Counted from the first letter of the stretch, positions 7,588 to 13,949 are shown. The stretch: DNA of 16,226 bases from DSOS01 sp035286585 (GCA_035286585.1 DATEDC010000091.1:1-16226), one strand, 5' to 3'. Program-made: numbers and translations. The notes: a model not told the origin generated them from the sequence alone.

Positions 7588-7593
7588 ATTATA
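7588..7593 (-). promoter_or_regulatory. Possible -10 box for purB
   Basis: Read on the - strand this is a perfect TATAAT, about 100 bases before the purB start. No good -35 is found at 16-18 bases (CGGATA at 17) and there is no TGn extension. It lies in the 290-bp divergent gap between purB and the kinase gene (7483-7775), which otherwise holds only the kinase promoter and leader. Confidence 0.35.
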
Positions 7594-7712
7594 GTGCACT
7601 TGCCCCAAAATATCCGCGTTCTCTGCGTTGATCCGCCTCCTATCCAGTGGAACTATCAGGTAGCGAGCCCCCTTCGATATCACTGCTATTTCTCTCAGAC
7701 CTAAAAGATTCG

Positions 7713-7741
7713 TTGGGTTCTCGGTAGGCAGACTTTATAAT
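7713..7741 (+). promoter_or_regulatory. Sigma-70-type promoter of the kinase cassette
   Basis: TTGGGT (7713-7718) and a perfect TATAAT (7736-7741) are separated by 17 bases. A second TATAAT follows at 7743-7748, so two overlapping start sites are possible. Transcription would begin about 20-30 bases before the AGGAG ribosome binding site. Confidence 0.55.
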
Positions 7742-7765
7742 TTATAATTCTCCTAACTTACCAAC

Positions 7766-7770
7766 AGGAG
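7766..7770 (+). promoter_or_regulatory. Shine-Dalgarno in front of a non-standard kinase start
   Basis: AGGAG is followed by ATT at 7776 (5-base gap) and CTG at 7779 (8-base gap). No ATG, GTG or TTG occurs in the kinase frame before GTG 7887, so this site argues that translation begins at ATT or CTG. Confidence 0.5.
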
Positions 7771-7778
7771 ATACCATT

Positions 7779-9671
7779 CTGGAAACGCAGCACATTCTCG
7801 ACCCGAAAGAAGACCGCGACCAGAAAACCCACACTGAGCAGCTCCAGGCAGGCAGCTCCCTGGAAAACCGCTATCTGATCCAGGGCGTGCTCGGGGTGGG
7901 AGGCATGGGCGCGGTCTATCGGGCGCGGGACCTGCACTTCCCGAACGTGGTCAAGCTGGTTGCCGTCAAAGAGATGATCATCCAGGCGCGGGATCCCCTG
8001 GTGAGGAGCACGATCGTGCGTAATTTTGAGCGCGAAGCCAACCTGCTGGCGACCCTGGATCATCCAGGCATCCCCAGCATCTACGACTACTTCACTCACA
8101 ACGAGCGCTCTTACCTGGTCCTGGAGTACATCAAGGGTAAGGACCTCGAAGCGCTTTTGCAGGAGCACGAGGGATTTGTTCCCGAACAAAGAGTCATTCA
8201 ATGGGCTATTGAGTTATGCGACGTGTTGAGCTACTTGCATAATCACAACCCCGAACCGATTATCTTCCGGGATATGAAACCCTCGAATGTGATGATCAAT
8301 ACCCACGATCATGTGGTCTTGATCGATTTTGGCATTGCCAAGCCCTTCCAGGGCAGCCAGAAAGGCACCATGATCGGCACCGAAGGCTACTCGCCTCCGG
8401 AGCAGTACCGGGGGGAAGCCACCCATCTGGTCGATATTTACGCATTGGGCGCCACCCTGCACCACTTGCTCACTCGCCGCGACCCGCGGTTGGAGCCTCC
8501 GTTTTCGTTTGGTGAGCGCCTGATACACCAGATCAACCCCGCTGTAACCCCAGAACTGGAAAAAGTCGTTTACAAGTCGCTGCAGTACAATCCAGAAGAT
8601 CGCTATCAAAGCGCCCAGGAAATGAAGCTCGCCCTGCTGGAAGTCGCTCATCATACCGGTATACTCTCCCCTGCCGCGGTCCTCAGACCGCCCCCCCGCA
8701 AACAATCCATCGAGCCAGTGTGGGAATTTGCCTGTGGGGATGAAATCCGCGGCACACCTGTTTATTATAATGGCGCTCTTTTTGTCGGCTCGTACGATCA
8801 CAACCTGTATGCGCTCAACGCGGCTAATGGGGCGCTGATCTGGAAATACGCCACCGACGCCGGCATTGTCAGCACGCCAGTGATCTTCGAAGAGAACGTC
8901 TATTTCGGGTCTGAAGATCGGCGTTTGCACGTGGTGGCAGCCCGTTCGGGCCAGATATACTGGACTTACTACACCGACGGGCCGGTGCGTTCTTCACCCC
9001 ACCTCGCCGAAGGTCATGTTTTTATCGGCTCCGATGACGCCCATCTACACGCGGTGAATTCTTATACCGGGCACAAAGCCTGGAAATTAGACGCTGGCGC
9101 CCAGGTGCGCTCTACTCCTCTGGTTCACCAGGACCTGGTGTATTTTGGCTCGGAGAGCGGTGATTTTTATTGCGCCGATTTTAAAGGGCGCATCCGCTGG
9201 CGCTTTAAAGCCAGGCGCGCGGTCACAGGCTCTCCGGTCATTGCAAATGGCATTTTGTATTTCGGCTCGGTTGATTCCACCCTCTATGCCCTGGATGCCA
9301 GGACAGGTTGGGTCATTTGGCGTTTCCGCCTGGGCAAGCCCACAATTTCGACGCCGGTAGTAACTGATGATATGATTATTACCGGCGCCACGGATGGACA
9401 GATCTACGCTCTGGACTTGAAATCCGCCCGAGAAATCTGGACCTTTGCAACCGAACACCAGGTTACCGGTTCGCCCGTGATATTTCAGGATATGCTGTAC
9501 TGCGGCTCGGTGGATGGGCGTCTGTACTGCCTGGATTATCAAACCGGTCGCTTGCGCTGGAAGTTTGCCACCCAAGGCCCGATCACAGGGACACCCGTGA
9601 TTGCCAGAGACATGGTTTATATCGGCTCTACCGATCACCGTCTTTACGCATTGCATGCTCAGGCAGCCTGA
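7779..9671 (+). CDS. Serine/threonine protein kinase with C-terminal eight-repeat PQQ-type beta-propeller
   Basis: About 630 residues counted from CTG 7779. The Hanks-type kinase domain (about 25-285) has the glycine loop GVGGMGAVY near 38-46, VAVKEM with K64, FRDMKPSN with D165 and K167, DFG at 183-185 and GTEGYSPPEQY. The usual HRD histidine is Phe (F163). Residues 315-630 form eight ~40-residue repeats of the PQQ/quinoprotein propeller type, each beginning with W and carrying xTPV, FGS and LYALD-like segments. There is no membrane segment, so kinase and propeller should both be cytosolic; the propeller may bind a ligand or protein. The first standard start, GTG 7887, would remove the first kinase strand, hence my start. 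The PP2C phosphatase gene follows after 36 bp. Kinase and propeller are certain; the exact start is not. Confidence 0.88.
   Translation: METQHILDPKEDRDQKTHTEQLQAGSSLENRYLIQGVLGVGGMGAVYRARDLHFPNVVKLVAVKEMIIQARDPLVRSTIVRNFEREANLLATLDHPGIPSIYDYFTHNERSYLVLEYIKGKDLEALLQEHEGFVPEQRVIQWAIELCDVLSYLHNHNPEPIIFRDMKPSNVMINTHDHVVLIDFGIAKPFQGSQKGTMIGTEGYSPPEQYRGEATHLVDIYALGATLHHLLTRRDPRLEPPFSFGERLIHQINPAVTPELEKVVYKSLQYNPEDRYQSAQEMKLALLEVAHHTGILSPAAVLRPPPRKQSIEPVWEFACGDEIRGTPVYYNGALFVGSYDHNLYALNAANGALIWKYATDAGIVSTPVIFEENVYFGSEDRRLHVVAARSGQIYWTYYTDGPVRSSPHLAEGHVFIGSDDAHLHAVNSYTGHKAWKLDAGAQVRSTPLVHQDLVYFGSESGDFYCADFKGRIRWRFKARRAVTGSPVIANGILYFGSVDSTLYALDARTGWVIWRFRLGKPTISTPVVTDDMIITGATDGQIYALDLKSAREIWTFATEHQVTGSPVIFQDMLYCGSVDGRLYCLDYQTGRLRWKFATQGPITGTPVIARDMVYIGSTDHRLYALHAQAA
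8721..9668 (+). repeat. Eight tandem ~120-bp coding repeats (propeller blades)
   Basis: Eight consecutive units of about 40 codons, each opening with Trp (WEF, WKY, WTY, WKL, WRF, WRF, WTF, WKF) and holding a central VYFGS-like strand. They have diverged at DNA level, so this is an old protein repeat and not a recent expansion. Eight units fit a closed eight-bladed propeller. Confidence 0.8.
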
Positions 9672-9707
9672 AAGCGCCTGCACCCCTCCTGGGAGGTCGT
9701 TGTAGTA

Positions 9708-10595
9708 ATGAAATTTTTCGAAAAACTTTTCGGCAGGACTGCGGGACAGCTGGCCTCGGAAACACCGACCGAACCGCTTTCCCCAGAAGATCAGCGCGGC
9801 ATCGAGAACAAAACCTACGAGCCGCCCCAACTGATCGTCGGATGCGCTCAATCCGCCGGGCGGCAGCGTGAGCACAATGAGGACGCCTTGTTCACCCTGG
9901 CCACAACTTTTACCAGCGATTACAGCAATATTCCCTTCGGTCTATTCATGGTCGCCGATGGGATGGGCGGGCACCAATACGGCGAGCTTGCCAGCGGAAT
10001 CGCCATTCGCACGATGGCTGCCTACATCGTTGAAAAGCTCTACACGCTGCTGTTGAGTGTAAAACCTGCTTCCCCGCAAGAGTCGCTCCAGGAAATCATG
10101 CTAAAAGGCATTCAAGAAGCCCACCGGGCGATCATCCGCACTACTCCCGGTGGCGGAACGACCATGACCGCGGCCCTTATCCTGGGCAAACAATTGACCA
10201 TTGCCCACGTGGGTGACAGCCGCGCCTACCTGATCGCACCAGATGGCGATTTTGAAACCCTCACCCGCGACCATTCTCTGGTCAAACGGCTGGTCGAGTT
10301 GGGACAGATCACCTCCGATGAAGCCGCCTTGCACCCTCAGCGCAATGTGCTCTACCGCGCTCTGGGTCAGGGCGAGCCGATTGACCCCGATTTGCACACC
10401 ACACAGTTGCCCGCCTCGGGATTTTTGCTTTTGTGTTCAGACGGGTTATGGGGCGTGGTGCCTGAAGCCGAGATGTATTCCATCGTCACACAGGCTCAGA
10501 ACCCCGAAACAGCCTGCTTAAAATTGGTGCAGTCAGCCAATGCTGCCGGCGGACCCGATAACATCAGCGCAGTGCTGGTCCGCCTGCCCGGTTGA
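9708..10595 (+). CDS. PP2C-family (PPM) protein serine/threonine phosphatase
   Basis: A 295-residue Mn2+/Mg2+-dependent phosphatase, expected to reverse phosphorylation by the kinase encoded just upstream. All PPM motifs are present in order: REHNEDA with D59, VADGMGGH with D84, GGGTTMTAALI, AHVGDSRAYL, LTRDHSLVK, RALGQ, CSDGLWG and the terminal GGPDNISAVLV. The domain occupies about 44-295; residues 1-40 are an extension with a short Phe/Lys-rich start (MKFFEKLFGR) that could be an amphipathic helix or docking segment. No membrane segment is present. GGAGGT at 9692-9697 lies 10 bases before ATG 9708. The stop codon overlaps a possible TTG start of the FHA gene, implying one transcript. Confidence 0.93.
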   Translation: MKFFEKLFGRTAGQLASETPTEPLSPEDQRGIENKTYEPPQLIVGCAQSAGRQREHNEDALFTLATTFTSDYSNIPFGLFMVADGMGGHQYGELASGIAIRTMAAYIVEKLYTLLLSVKPASPQESLQEIMLKGIQEAHRAIIRTTPGGGTTMTAALILGKQLTIAHVGDSRAYLIAPDGDFETLTRDHSLVKRLVELGQITSDEAALHPQRNVLYRALGQGEPIDPDLHTTQLPASGFLLLCSDGLWGVVPEAEMYSIVTQAQNPETACLKLVQSANAAGGPDNISAVLVRLPG

Positions 10596-10600
10596 GTTTA

Positions 10601-10951
10601 ATGGATGCGCCAGGCTCAGATCTCCGCTGCGCGGTAGTTGTGCAGATAGTATCGACCGGGGAACAAATCCAACTCCAGGGCTGCGGAGAGTTCACCCTGG
10701 GCAGAGTGGGTGACAATCTGCCTGTCCGGCCCAGTATCGACCTGACCCCATTTCGAGCTTACGAAGCCGGCGTATCCCGCCTGCATGCCACCCTCCTGCT
10801 TGAAAAAGAAAAAGTCGAGATCGTTGACCTCGGATCGGCCAACGGGACTCGGTTAAACGGCTTGCGCATCGCTGCTCACGACCCGCATCCACTGAAAAAT
10901 GGTGATATCCTTTCCCTGGGAAACCTCGAAGTGCGAATCCTCTTCCGCTAG
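10601..10951 (+). CDS. FHA-domain protein (phosphothreonine reader)
   Basis: A 116-residue protein that is little more than one FHA domain. The phosphothreonine-binding set is intact: GR at 34-35, SRLH at 59-62 and NGTRLNG at 81-87. FHA domains bind phosphothreonine peptides, so this is the natural reader for the adjacent kinase and phosphatase, perhaps as an adaptor. I place the start at ATG 10601; TTG 10592, overlapping the phosphatase stop, is an equal alternative adding three residues, and neither has a strong Shine-Dalgarno. The 80-residue gene follows after 31 bases. Confidence 0.85.
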   Translation: MDAPGSDLRCAVVVQIVSTGEQIQLQGCGEFTLGRVGDNLPVRPSIDLTPFRAYEAGVSRLHATLLLEKEKVEIVDLGSANGTRLNGLRIAAHDPHPLKNGDILSLGNLEVRILFR

Positions 10952-10982
10952 GGTTGACCTCAGATAGAATACGGAGGCTAAC

Positions 10983-11225
10983 GTGCCCTACACAGTCATC
11001 CTGCACATTCACAACGCTGATCCCGTCGTCGGTGAGATAGAAGAGCTGCCATCGCCCACAGACACGCTGGTAGCCTTGGTGAATCCACGCCTGCGCGACG
11101 GTAAAGATATTCCCTACCTTGAGGAAGATGTCTTGTCAGTTTACTGGCCTGTTGATAAGATAAATTTCATCGAGGTAATGGCTAGCAGAGATGAGGATGA
11201 AATTATCGGCTTTGTGCGTGAATGA
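10983..11225 (+). CDS. Unrecognised 80-residue acidic protein in the kinase cassette
   Basis: I do not recognise this family. It is a small acidic protein with no Cys, no signal peptide and no membrane segment. The first half alternates hydrophobic strands (YTVILHIHN, DTLVALVNP) with turns, and the second half (VLSVYWPVDKINFIEVMA) looks like further beta structure, suggesting a compact domain. GTG 10983 is chosen because GGAGG at 10973-10977 lies 5 bases upstream. It sits 31 bp after the FHA gene in the same direction, so it is probably the last gene of the cassette. No intrinsic terminator follows. The reading frame is well supported by Shine-Dalgarno, position and composition; function is unknown. 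Confidence 0.75.
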   Translation: MPYTVILHIHNADPVVGEIEELPSPTDTLVALVNPRLRDGKDIPYLEEDVLSVYWPVDKINFIEVMASRDEDEIIGFVRE

Positions 11226-11321
11226 GCGACCAATATAGCCCAGTCATTATGAGTACCTCCACAGCGCCAATGCGCTCCTCAATCCGAGTGATAAGTTTTT
11301 ATCGCGTGTCATTGGGAGGAG
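11226..11321. other. Gap between kinase cassette and inverted-repeat element
   Basis: No gene is seen. The only structure is GATAA/TTATC (11290-11303) with a 4-base gap, too weak to call an operator or terminator. The rest of the 323-bp gap is the inverted-repeat element and the leader of the next gene. Confidence 0.35.
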
Positions 11322-11465
11322 TTCGCTCAGGCTTCGACTGCGGGCAAAGCATGTCCTGAATGCAGTGAAGGAAACGCCCTCCGCTCAGCCATTCGCGGAG
11401 CTTCCCCAGTCGGGCCTCCCTGAGCGGATCCCGAGCGGAGCCAGGGAGTAGTCGAAGGGAGCGAA
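11322..11465. repeat. Inverted-repeat element, MITE/REP-like
   Basis: The ends TTCGCTCAGGCTTCGACT (11322-11339) and AGTCGAAGGGAGCGAA (11450-11465) are inverted repeats apart from a 2-base gap and one mismatch. Nested inside are CTCCCTG (11416-11422) against CAGGGAG (11442-11448), and several CCGCTC/GAGCGG pieces on both strands. The 144-bp unit has no reading frame of note. CTTCGACT...GCTCAG motifs of this kind are common in dispersed intergenic palindromes of many bacteria (recalled, not searched). No target-site duplication is clear. It lies wholly between genes. Confidence 0.6.
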
Positions 11466-11492
11466 TGGAATATCATTAGGAAGAACGGAGCT

Positions 11493-11512
11493 GCTGGACG
11501 CTCTCTTCCAGC
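11493..11512 (+). other. Hairpin in the leader of the OmpR-type regulator gene
   Basis: GCTGGA (11493-11498) pairs with TCCAGC (11507-11512) around an 8-base loop, 36 bases before the start codon. It has no T-tract. It may only shape the leader; confidence is low. Confidence 0.25.
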
Positions 11513-11548
11513 GCCGGAGTGGCGCAGAATCTCTTGGAGTAACAGCGT

Positions 11549-12295
11549 ATGGAAAACCCCTTCAAAGGCCGCCGCATCCTGGCAGTTGATGACGAAGAGC
11601 GCATGGTGCGCTTTATCCGCCTTAACCTGGAGCACGATGGCTTCCAGGTTATCGAGGCTTTTCGCGGCTCCCAGGCGATGGAGCGCCTGCGCAGCAGCCT
11701 GCCCGATCTGATCTTGCTGGATGTGATGATGCCGGATATCGATGGCTTCGAAGTTCTGCGCATGATCCGGGAAGTGAGCACGGTTCCGGTGATCATGCTG
11801 ACCGCCAAAGGCGAGGAGGAAGACCGCATCCGCGGCCTGGAGCTGGGCGCCGACGACTATATCACCAAGCCCTTCAGCCCCCGCGAATTGGTCAGCCGGG
11901 TGAAAGCAGTGCTACGCCGTACGGAGATCGCCAGCGGTGGCAGCCCGGACTTGATCGTTGTCGACGACCACCTCAAGATCGACTTCAACCGCCGCGAGGT
12001 CTGGGTGGAAGGCGAGCTGGTCCAACTGCGCCCCACCGAATACCGCCTGCTGTACCACCTGGTTCAAAATGCTGGCTGGGTCATCACCCACGATCAAATC
12101 CTGACCAGGGTCTGGGGCTACGAATATCGCGATGAGCCCCACTACGTGCGCCTGTATATCAATTATCTGCGTAAAAAATTGGAGAAAGACCCGGCCAACC
12201 CGCAGTATATTCTCACCGAGCGCGGCGTGGGCTACCGCTTCGTAGATTTCCGCCGCCAGGCGCCGGGCGAGGCCCCCCGCCTGATGGATCAATAA
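11549..12295 (+). CDS. OmpR/PhoB-family response regulator
   Basis: A 248-residue two-component regulator. The receiver domain (about 9-122) has the acidic pair D14-D15, phosphoacceptor D58 in LILLDVMMP, T85 and K107 in YITKPFSP. A winged-helix DNA-binding domain (about 145-235) follows, with VQLRPTEYRLLYHL, ITHDQILTRVWGYEY, VRLYINYLRKKLE and the closing GVGYRF. All active residues are present, so it should be switched by phosphorylation at D58. GGAG at 11536-11539, 9 bases upstream, supports ATG 11549. No histidine kinase is encoded in the window, so it is an orphan here. A possible -10 (TATCAT, 11471-11476) lies just outside the inverted-repeat element, without a good -35. Confidence 0.93.
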   Translation: MENPFKGRRILAVDDEERMVRFIRLNLEHDGFQVIEAFRGSQAMERLRSSLPDLILLDVMMPDIDGFEVLRMIREVSTVPVIMLTAKGEEEDRIRGLELGADDYITKPFSPRELVSRVKAVLRRTEIASGGSPDLIVVDDHLKIDFNRREVWVEGELVQLRPTEYRLLYHLVQNAGWVITHDQILTRVWGYEYRDEPHYVRLYINYLRKKLEKDPANPQYILTERGVGYRFVDFRRQAPGEAPRLMDQ

Positions 12296-12297
12296 AT

Positions 12298-12309
12298 GCC
12301 CGATCGGGC
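12298..12309. other. Perfect 12-bp palindrome GCCCGATCGGGC with repeated half
   Basis: The palindrome begins two bases after the regulator stop. TCGGGCTC occurs at 12304-12311 and again at 12328-12335, so the left half could pair with either. There is no T-tract, so it is a poor terminator; as direct repeats 24 bases apart upstream of the next regulator gene it might be a binding site. Low confidence. Confidence 0.3.
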
Positions 12310-12368
12310 TCGTAGCACATTGACCGTTCGGGCTCCTTGAGAACGAAAACCCAACCCTGAATGCGGGC

Positions 12369-12397
12369 TTGTCAGGCTGAAAAGTATCGGCTATACT
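12369..12397 (+). promoter_or_regulatory. Sigma-70-type promoter of the NarL/DevR-type regulator
   Basis: TTGTCA (12369-12374) and TATACT (12392-12397) each match the consensus at 5 of 6 bases with an ideal 17-base spacer. The expected start of transcription is near 12404, leaving a very short leader in which AGGAG (12406-12410) lies 9 bases before GTG 12420. This is the best promoter in the window and suggests the gene is transcribed apart from the preceding regulator. Confidence 0.65.
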
Positions 12398-12419
12398 CGC
12401 CTGATAGGAGAGTAAACAG

Positions 12420-13073
12420 GTGGTAAAACAAAGAATATTACTGGTTGACGATCACGAGGTCGTTCGCCTGGGCTTGAAATCCTTGCTCGACCGGCATCCA
12501 AACTTCGAAGTCGTGGCTGAGGCCAGCACCGCGCGCGAGGCTATCGAGCGGGTAGCCACCCACAACCCCGACGTGGTTGTTATGGATATCCGCCTCCCAG
12601 GGGGATCGGGAATCGAAGCCTGCGAGGAGATCGCCGAAAAACATCCCGAGACCAAAGTTATCATGCTGACCTCCTACGCTGAGGACGAGATGCTCTTTTC
12701 TGCCATCCGGGCTGGGGCTTCCGGTTACGTTCTCAAGCAGATTGGGGGCGAGGACCTGGTCCGCGCCATCGAGGCGGTGGGGCGAGGTGAGGCTCTCCTG
12801 GATCCAGCCGTTACCCAGCGAATCTTCCAGGAAGTGCGTAAAGCCGCCAAAGAGGAAGAAGCCTCAGCCTTCTCCGCCCTGACCCAGCAAGAACGTCACG
12901 TGCTCATGTTAGTATCCGAAGGCAGGACCAATCGAGAGATCGCCAAAGCCCTTTTTCTGGGCGAGGGCACTGTGCGCAACTACGTCAGCAGCATTCTCTC
13001 CAAGCTGGGCGTGAGCAACCGCGCCGAAGCGGCAGCCTACGCCGTCGAGCACAACCTGCGCGACTATCTGTAA
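12420..13073 (+). CDS. NarL/FixJ-family response regulator (DevR/LiaR-like)
   Basis: A 217-residue response regulator starting at GTG 12420, with AGGAG 9 bases upstream. The receiver (about 5-120) has D10-D11, phosphoacceptor D56 in VVMDIRLPGGSG, LTSYAED and VLKQIGG. The LuxR-type helix-turn-helix (about 150-212) reads LTQQERHVLMLVSEGRTN, EIAKALFLGEGTVRNYVS and SKLGVSNRAEAAAYAVEH, closest in my reading to DevR/DosR and LiaR, which respond to redox, hypoxia or envelope stress through a partner kinase. No partner kinase is present, so the signal is unknown. It has its own promoter and converges on the DUF971 gene with only 13 bp between stops. Confidence 0.93.
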   Translation: MVKQRILLVDDHEVVRLGLKSLLDRHPNFEVVAEASTAREAIERVATHNPDVVVMDIRLPGGSGIEACEEIAEKHPETKVIMLTSYAEDEMLFSAIRAGASGYVLKQIGGEDLVRAIEAVGRGEALLDPAVTQRIFQEVRKAAKEEEASAFSALTQQERHVLMLVSEGRTNREIAKALFLGEGTVRNYVSSILSKLGVSNRAEAAAYAVEHNLRDYL

Positions 13074-13086
13074 CCGCCTCCAATTT

Positions 13087-13431
13087 TCAGCCCTCTGCAT
13101 CTTCTGCCCGGCAGATCGGGCACGGGCACAAGAGGCGCAAATAACCCCAGTTGTAGATGCCGAAGTGGTGCCCGTCTTCCCACTCGAAGGTGATGGCGTA
13201 AGCCCCAACCGCCTCCAGGTTGCGCAGCCGCGTCCGGGCTGAAGCCTCATCCGGCCTGATGAACACCACCGGGTCTGGCTGCGAGCTCATTCTGTCATGC
13301 CCTCCACGACATTCCGCACATGGGCAGGCGTTGCGCAGCAGGCTGAACGGATAGACGCTCTGATGTCCATCTTCCCAGGTGATCAGTAACTGGTGAGTCT
13401 CACGGTTAGCGGTGATTGCAGTTGGTCTCAT
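13087..13431 (-). CDS. DUF971 (GBBH-like N-terminal) protein with two CxCxxC motifs
   Basis: A 114-residue DUF971-type protein. It consists of two similar halves: WEDGH at 19-23, LLR at 31-33 and CPCAECR at 36-42; then WEDGH at 84-88, YLR at 97-99 and CPCPICR at 102-108. DUF971 proteins occur alone, fused to Mrp-type ATPases or at the N-terminus of gamma-butyrobetaine hydroxylase; a metal-binding or Fe-S-related role is often supposed. Six cysteines in two CxCxxC groups suggest zinc or Fe-S binding, by inference. ATG 13429-13431 lies 23 bp after the SH3 gene stop in the same direction, so it may be the last gene of the antiporter operon. No Shine-Dalgarno is seen. Confidence 0.8.
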   Translation of the reverse strand: MRPTAITANRETHQLLITWEDGHQSVYPFSLLRNACPCAECRGGHDRMSSQPDPVVFIRPDEASARTRLRNLEAVGAYAITFEWEDGHHFGIYNWGYLRLLCPCPICRAEDAEG

Positions 13432-13437
13432 ATTCTC

Positions 13438-13443
13438 ATTATA
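13438..13443 (-). promoter_or_regulatory. Possible -10 box close to the DUF971 start
   Basis: Read on the - strand this is a perfect TATAAT, 6 bases before the DUF971 ATG; transcription from it would start at or next to the ATG, giving a leaderless message. The -35 position (CAAAAT at 17 bases) is poor, so the site may be chance in an AT-rich 23-bp gap. Confidence 0.3.
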
Positions 13444-13454
13444 TATCCAATGCG

Positions 13455-13949
13455 TTATGGATTTTGGACCACCCTCAGGTAGTTGGCGACTGCCCAGCCG
13501 CGCACGCTTTCATCGTATGGAGCTGTGAGCAGCCACCAGGTATAGCCATCGGCTGGTTGGGGACCATCGACTACCTGGAACACCTCGGCCTCCAGCCCCA
13601 GGAAAAGCACCTCCCCCTCCAGGCCGGGTTCTCTGCGCATGCGCAGGCCGTCTCCGCCGGTATCTGAGACTTGCACGTAAGCCCCCACCCCGATCACGCC
13701 CGGCGGCGGCGAAGGCGGCACCGCCAGGGTGGCTGTGGCTTCCGCCAGTGTGGGTGTGGGCAAAATCGGCGTCGGGCTGGGAATTGGAATGACCTGCAGA
13801 ACCGCAGTCGGCGGCGCCGAAGCAGCCGGGCCAGGCCTGGCAATCCACAGCGCCAGGGCTGTCATGCCAGATAACACCAGCCCCAAGAAAAATGTCCCTA
13901 GTATTACCCTGGGAGTGATCAGGGCGATTAAGAAATCAAGGATGCGCAT
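13455..13949 (-). CDS. Membrane-anchored bacterial SH3-domain protein
   Basis: A 164-residue protein with a single hydrophobic segment (about 14-36), a Pro/Ser/Thr/Ala-rich linker (about 38-84) and a C-terminal SH3b-like domain (about 88-162) with GAYVQVSDTGGDGLRMR, GEVLFLGLEAEVFQVV and WWLLTAP...RGWAVANYLRVV. The layout predicts an uncleaved N-terminal anchor with the SH3 domain outside the membrane. SH3b domains commonly bind peptidoglycan or other envelope partners; that role is inferred. It begins 12 bp after the antiporter stop on the same strand, so the two are almost certainly co-transcribed. The start ATG 13947-13949 is preceded by a GGATGAG stretch, a passable Shine-Dalgarno. Confidence 0.8.
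   Translation of the reverse strand: MRILDFLIALITPRVILGTFFLGLVLSGMTALALWIARPGPAASAPPTAVLQVIPIPSPTPILPTPTLAEATATLAVPPSPPPGVIGVGAYVQVSDTGGDGLRMRREPGLEGEVLFLGLEAEVFQVVDGPQPADGYTWWLLTAPYDESVRGWAVANYLRVVQNP

Noticed and set aside
10954..10970. TTGACC and TAGAAT as a promoter for the 80-residue protein
   Set aside because: The two boxes are only 5 bases apart, far below a workable spacer.
11327..11829. Two - strand frames over the inverted-repeat element and the OmpR-type regulator
   Set aside because: They cross a non-coding palindromic element and lie antisense to a complete receiver domain.
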